This document shows, in pieces, positions 60,858 to 64,000 of a stretch of DNA of 64,000 nt (the first letter of the stretch is position 1; each line of letters begins with the position of its first letter). The notes beneath the pieces are model-generated. The model was not told where the DNA came from and did no database searches. It saw only the letters and a program-made list of their open reading frames with translations. Source of the stretch: Serratia sp. PL17 (GTDB lineage Bacteria > Pseudomonadota > Gammaproteobacteria > Enterobacterales > Enterobacteriaceae). Position numbers and translations under genes: made by a program. The stretch covers positions 1,716,209-1,780,208 of the forward strand of contig NZ_JAFIBY010000001.1 of the NCBI RefSeq assembly GCF_017832355.1. The letters run 5' to 3'.

Positions 60858-62410
60858 GCCTGCGCCTCGCTGCCTTCGATTTCTGCCACAATCGCATCAA
60901 TGTCTTTGCGTAACTGGTCGATTTTGCTGACGGTGGTTTTCAGTTCGGCATTCAGTTCAGTGATATCCACAATTTCGCGGGTATCTTTGGCTTCAACATA
61001 GCTGCTGACTGACAGGTTATAGTCATTGGCAGCGACCGCCTCAAGCGGCACTGACTTCGCCAGATGGTCAGTGTCTGCTTTGTTGTCAAAGGCCTGCATA
61101 ATCTGTTTGATATGTGCATCGGTCAGGATGTTGTTATTGGTTTCTTTCTTGAACAGGCCGCTGGCATCAATGAACTGCACGCTGGTTTCGGTCTTATGTT
61201 TTGACAGCACCAGTATGTTGACTGCAATGGTGGTACCGAAGAACAGATTGGGGGCAAGTGAAATCACGGTCTCGACGTAGTTGTTATCGACCAGATACTG
61301 CCTGATTTTTTGCTCAGCACCGCCACGGTAGAAAATACCCGGGAAGCAGACAATCGCTGCACGGCCTTTGGCAGAGAGATAGTTCAGTGCGTGAAGCACA
61401 AAGGCAAAGTCGGCTTTGGATTTTGGTGCCAGCACACCTGCGGGTGCAAAGCGCTCATCGTTAATCAGCGTCGGGTCATCACTGCCAATCCATTTCACCG
61501 AGTAAGGCGGGTTAGAGACAATCGCATCAAAGGGCTTTTCATCGCCGAAATGCGGCTCAGTCAGCGTATTCCCCAGCTTGATATCAAACTTGTCGTAGTT
61601 GATGTTGTGCAGAAACATGTTCATACGTGCCAGGTTAAATGTCGTATGGTTTATCTCCTGCCCGAAAAAGCCGTCTTCGATGATGTGGTTATCAAAATGC
61701 TTTTTGGCCTGTAACAGCAGTGAGCCAGAGCCTGCCGCTGGGTCATAGATTTTGTTAACGTGGGTCTGCCCGTGCATTGCCAGTTGTGCAATCAGCTTAG
61801 AGACATGCTGTGGCGTAAAGAACTCGCCGCCTGACTTGCCGGCATTTGCCGCATAGTTGGAAATCAGGAACTCGTAGGCATCACCGAACAGGTCAATTTG
61901 GTGCGCATCAAAGTCACCCAGCTTTAAGCCTTCAACGCCTTTCAGCACGGCAGCAAGACGGGTGTTTTTATCTTTAACGGTATTACCCAGTCGGTTACTG
62001 GTGGTGTCAAAATCGGCAAACAGGCCTTTGATGTCAGCCTCAGACGGATAACCGTAGGCAGAACTTTCAATGCCGACAAAGATGCTGTTTAAATCGGCGT
62101 TCAGCCTGTCGTTGGTATTGGCTTTCGCCGCTACGTTGCTGAACAGCTGACTTGGGTAAATAAAATAGCCTTTTGTTTTGATGGCATCGTCTTTGATGTC
62201 ATCGGTAATGATGCTGTCATCAAGCATTGCATAGTGAACACTGTCATCACCGGCTTCGATGTAGCTGGAGAAGTTTTCGCTAATAAAACGATAGAAGAGT
62301 GCGCCCAGGACATACTGCTTGAAATCCCATCCATCGACCGACCCTCTGACATCATTGGCAATTTGCCAGATTTGACGATGTAACTCTGCGCGCTGCTGAA
62401 TGCTGGTCAT
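60854..62410 (-). CDS. hsdM: Type IC adenine methyltransferase subunit HsdM
   Basis: 518 residues, almost identical to EcoR124I HsdM along most of its length ([41 protein letters not shown] at the start). SAM motif I is [16 protein letters not shown] and the catalytic motif IV is [12 protein letters not shown], so it methylates adenine N6. The M2S complex modifies host DNA; with HsdR it restricts. It leads the operon; about 210 bp upstream separate it from the antitoxin gene. Confidence 0.97.
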
Positions 62411-62621
62411 TGATTATGTCTCTTCTGAATACGTTATTTTTTGTGATTTTACGGTTTACCCGGGTGTACGGATATCTTTATCAATTAAGGGCGTGGGGCT
62501 GATGTGTGCCTGATTTTTCAGTGCTGGGGCGTATTTAGCGCAATGGGACTTGTGCGCTCAACGTGTTACATAACGAAAAGCCCTCATATAGCGGACTTCA
62601 GGGGGTAAGGTAACCAGAAAA
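62411..62621. other. Intergenic region before hsdM
   Basis: About 210 bp that should carry the hsdM promoter. No operator or controller-protein (C-box) palindrome was recognised, consistent with type I systems, which usually lack C proteins. Confidence 0.45.
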
Positions 62622-62933
62622 TCAGGGTGCTGTTGCCAGATGAGAGAACGGGAAACCGGTAGCAGACACAACACGGCGGAGCGTTTTCAACGTGGGATTA
62701 CCTTTAGGTGAAAGCGTTCGATAAAGTGTTTCCCGGGAAACACCCGCTCGCTCTGCCACCAGACTCATTCCACCTCTGGCCTCAACCACATGACGCAACG
62801 CCGCCAGGAAGGCCTGCTGCCCTCCCTCGTCATCGATATCAGCAAAGGCCTGATGCAGATAGTGTTGCGCAAATTCCGGGTCTTCACGGAGAAGCTGCAC
62901 CATCGCATCGTCATGTAAACGGGATTTAGTCAT
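62622..62933 (-). CDS. HigA-like antitoxin (addiction-module HTH protein)
   Basis: 103 residues: an N-terminal helical part that normally covers the toxin (DDAMVQLLREDPEFAQHYLHQAF) and an XRE-type helix-turn-helix (MSLVAERAGVSRETLYRTLSPKGNPTLKTLRRVV). It matches the antidote partner of RelE/HigB-like toxins of the COG3657/COG3636 pair. It starts 4 bp after the toxin stop, so the two are cotranscribed, toxin first. Confidence 0.9.
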   Translation of the reverse strand: MTKSRLHDDAMVQLLREDPEFAQHYLHQAFADIDDEGGQQAFLAALRHVVEARGGMSLVAERAGVSRETLYRTLSPKGNPTLKTLRRVVSATGFPFSHLATAP

Positions 62934-62937
62934 CAGG

Positions 62938-63255
62938 TCACCTCATCAAATAGTCGTTCAGGCACACAATCGCCTGGTCTATATCTGCATTTTGGGTTTT
63001 TTTATCCCCGCCCAATAGCAGCAGTACAATCTCATGTCCAACCAGGCTGTAATACACCCTGTATCCCGGCCCCTGATCAATACGCAGTTCCCAGACGCCC
63101 TCCCGGCAGGGCTTATGGTCGCCAAAGTTACCGGATGCCATCCTGTTCACGCGTGACGCGATTTTTGCCTTGGCTATCGGGTCACGAATGTCTTTTAAAA
63201 ACTCCATGAATACATCACGTTCATCTGCCGTGAGGTAATGCCTGATCGTAGTCAT
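62938..63255 (-). CDS. RelE/HigB-like toxin (PF05973 type)
   Basis: 105 residues: FMEFLKDIRDPIAKAKIASRVNRMASGNFGDHKPCREGVWELRIDQGPGYRVYYSLVGHEIVLLLLGGDKKTQNADI. The GVWELRI...GPGYRVYY and LLLLGGDKKTQ blocks define the RelE-superfamily Gp49/HigB group, which are predicted ribosome-dependent mRNA interferases. The antitoxin gene follows directly. Repeated GCTACAG half-sites in the promoter suggest autoregulation. Confidence 0.9.
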   Translation of the reverse strand: MTTIRHYLTADERDVFMEFLKDIRDPIAKAKIASRVNRMASGNFGDHKPCREGVWELRIDQGPGYRVYYSLVGHEIVLLLLGGDKKTQNADIDQAIVCLNDYLMR

Positions 63256-63275
63256 CGCTATTTTGTATCTTATAG

Positions 63276-63309
63276 GCTACAGAGCTATATTGTACTGTAA
63301 AAGCTACAG
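63276..63309. promoter_or_regulatory. Candidate operator of the toxin-antitoxin genes
   Basis: Two direct copies of GCTACAG (63276-63282 and 63303-63309), 27 bp apart, flank an AT-rich TATATTGTACTGTA stretch about 20-55 bp before the toxin start. Position and repetition fit an antitoxin-binding operator; not proven. Confidence 0.45.
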
Positions 63310-63318
63310 GAGTAAATC

Positions 63319-63360
63319 ATGATCATAAATATTCCTGTTTTTAGCATCAGCGTCATTTAG
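63319..63360 (+). CDS. Possible 13-residue leader peptide
   Basis: AGGAG lies 7 bases before an ATG opening MIINIPVFSISVI and TAG. The ribosome site is textbook but the frame is tiny. It precedes the long leader of the ArdC-like gene. It may be a leader peptide or chance. Confidence 0.25.
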   Translation: MIINIPVFSISVI

Positions 63361-63452
63361 CGTTTCGCGGCCTAGTCAGTCTTTTCATGAGGCGTTGCAT
63401 TTTTAACGGTTCTTACGGTCGAGGGTTCCCGCTCAATCGAACGAAATCACCC

Positions 63453-63473
63453 GTTAAGCTTAAATCGCTTAAC
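63453..63473. repeat. Perfect 7-bp inverted repeat, operator-like
   Basis: GTTAAGC-TTAAATC-GCTTAAC, perfect arms with a 7-base spacer, about 360 bp before the ArdC-like gene. The size fits a dimeric HTH-repressor operator. Confidence 0.55.
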
Positions 63474-63713
63474 GTAGGACCATTTCCGCATTTCACGCTA
63501 ACCCCCTATATAACGTAAGCCGTCCGGGCGCTATGTCGTGTTTCCGCATTGAGCCAGGCGAGCTGTTTCATCCCTCCGGGTTTCCATCGCTGGCATAACA
63601 GCATTTCACCACTACGGCATAAGGGGCGCTAAGTCCGGGTATGCTCGCCGTCATTTTCTCCTGTGAGCCTTTCTTCTTCATATCAGCTTCCGGTAATCGT
63701 TCCCCGTCACATC

Positions 63714-63760
63714 CTGGTCAGCAAGGTAATGCATAGCCGCTTCGCGCCCTTGCTGACCAG
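63714..63760 (+). repeat. Perfect 13-bp inverted repeat (large hairpin) before the ArdC-like gene
   Basis: CTGGTCAGCAAGG (63714-63726) pairs perfectly with CCTTGCTGACCAG (63748-63760) around a 21-base loop. No T run follows, so it is not a terminator; as RNA it would be a stable leader hairpin ending about 68 bp before the ATG. Confidence 0.8.
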
Positions 63761-63828
63761 AACGATTCCAGGGAGGCCGAACCGTCAGGCGATACGAAGA
63801 CGAAATTCACACTGACGGAGAAACAACC

Positions 63829-64000
63829 ATGACTATGAACCTGCATACCCAGACAAGCGCCCCTAATCCCGCACCGGCGACCAGCGTATCCCCGCTGGAG
63901 CAGTCAGGCTCCTCAAAAACGAAATTTTCTAAGGGCAAGGCCAAACCAGATGTTTACCAGGTGGTGACTGACAGCATCATCGAAGCGTTAGAAATGGGTG
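63829..64000 (+). CDS. ArdC-like antirestriction protein, N-terminus (cut by window edge)
   Basis: 57 codons are visible: MTMNLHTQTSAPNPAPATSV, then a basic linker (KTKFSKGKAKP) and DVYQVVTDSIIEALEMG, the start of the DUF1738/ArdC N-terminal ssDNA-binding domain (usual form D-x-YQ-x-VT-x-x-I-I-x-A-L-E-x-G). Full proteins end in a zinc-metallopeptidase-like domain. ArdC-type proteins protect incoming DNA from type I restriction during conjugation. Its position next to a type I system supports an integrative or conjugative element. Confidence 0.75.
   Translation, partial: MTMNLHTQTSAPNPAPATSVSPLEQSGSSKTKFSKGKAKPDVYQVVTDSIIEALEMG

Larger units (their letters stand above)
63361..63828 (+). other. 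Long leader region of the ArdC-like gene
   Basis: About 470 bp without a supported gene. It carries a 7-bp perfect inverted repeat at 63453-63473 and a 13-bp perfect hairpin at 63714-63760, then CAGGGAGG-like and GACGGAGA sequences before the start codon. I recall similar long leaders before this gene in integrative elements, but cannot verify. Confidence 0.5.

Overview
The window looks like the chromosome of a Serratia-type enterobacterium. Most genes have close E. coli relatives in familiar neighbourhoods (ruvC-yebC-nudB-aspS, cmoAB, argS, murJ, yebG/purT, sdaA-pdeD-yoaE-manXYZ, mntP, cspC, mgrB). A chromosomal fosA-type gene and characteristic intergenic repeats also fit Serratia. Species cannot be fixed by reading alone.

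Backbone, about 1-53050. 1-8030 holds DNA repair (ruvA start, ruvC), translation (aspS, yebC), folate (nudB), small conserved genes (yecD, yecE, yecN) and tRNA wobble modification (cmoA, cmoB). 8201-10042 is an orphan phage tail-spike-like beta-helix gene split by an in-frame TAG. 10137-25480 has cutC, a MalY/PatB-type lyase, yecM, argS, murJ, mviM, yceH, rimJ, mdtH, grxB with an ABC1-type kinase, yceB, yebF, yqfB and the SOS gene yebG. 25560-42311 has dbpA, purT (with a PurR box), yoaH, a WaaH-like glycosyltransferase, pabB-nudL, sdaA, a c-di-GMP phosphodiesterase, yoaE, the mannose PTS manXYZ, yobD, and mntP behind a Mn2+ riboswitch. 42457-52850 has rlmA, a PgeF-like gene, yobF-cspC, an MBL-fold hydrolase, a PheP-like permease, a two-gene phage remnant, fosA, yebO, mgrB, yobH, yccJ, a short AraC regulator and several very small membrane-protein genes.

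Accessory region, about 53055 to the window end. It starts with a pirin gene that has lost its N-terminal half to an IS1-family element. Then come a stand-alone SLOG-like Rossmann protein, an 18-bp inverted repeat, a serine recombinase with an unrecognised C-terminal extension and a repeat cluster in front of it, a complete type IC restriction-modification system (hsdM-hsdS-hsdR, EcoR124-like, with the TAEL spacer repeats that set recognition spacing), a HigB/HigA-like toxin-antitoxin pair, and the start of an ArdC-like antirestriction gene behind a long structured leader. This is typical of an integrative element or defence island. Its right end lies outside the window, and no att site or tRNA was seen.

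Regulation visible in the sequence: a LexA box at ruvAB that also forms the ruvC terminator, a LexA box at yebG, a PurR box at purT, a palindromic Mlc/NagC-like operator before manX, and a yybP-ykoY type riboswitch before mntP. Six genes too short for routine ORF calling were read directly: yobF, mgrB, three predicted small membrane proteins and a doubtful leader peptide.
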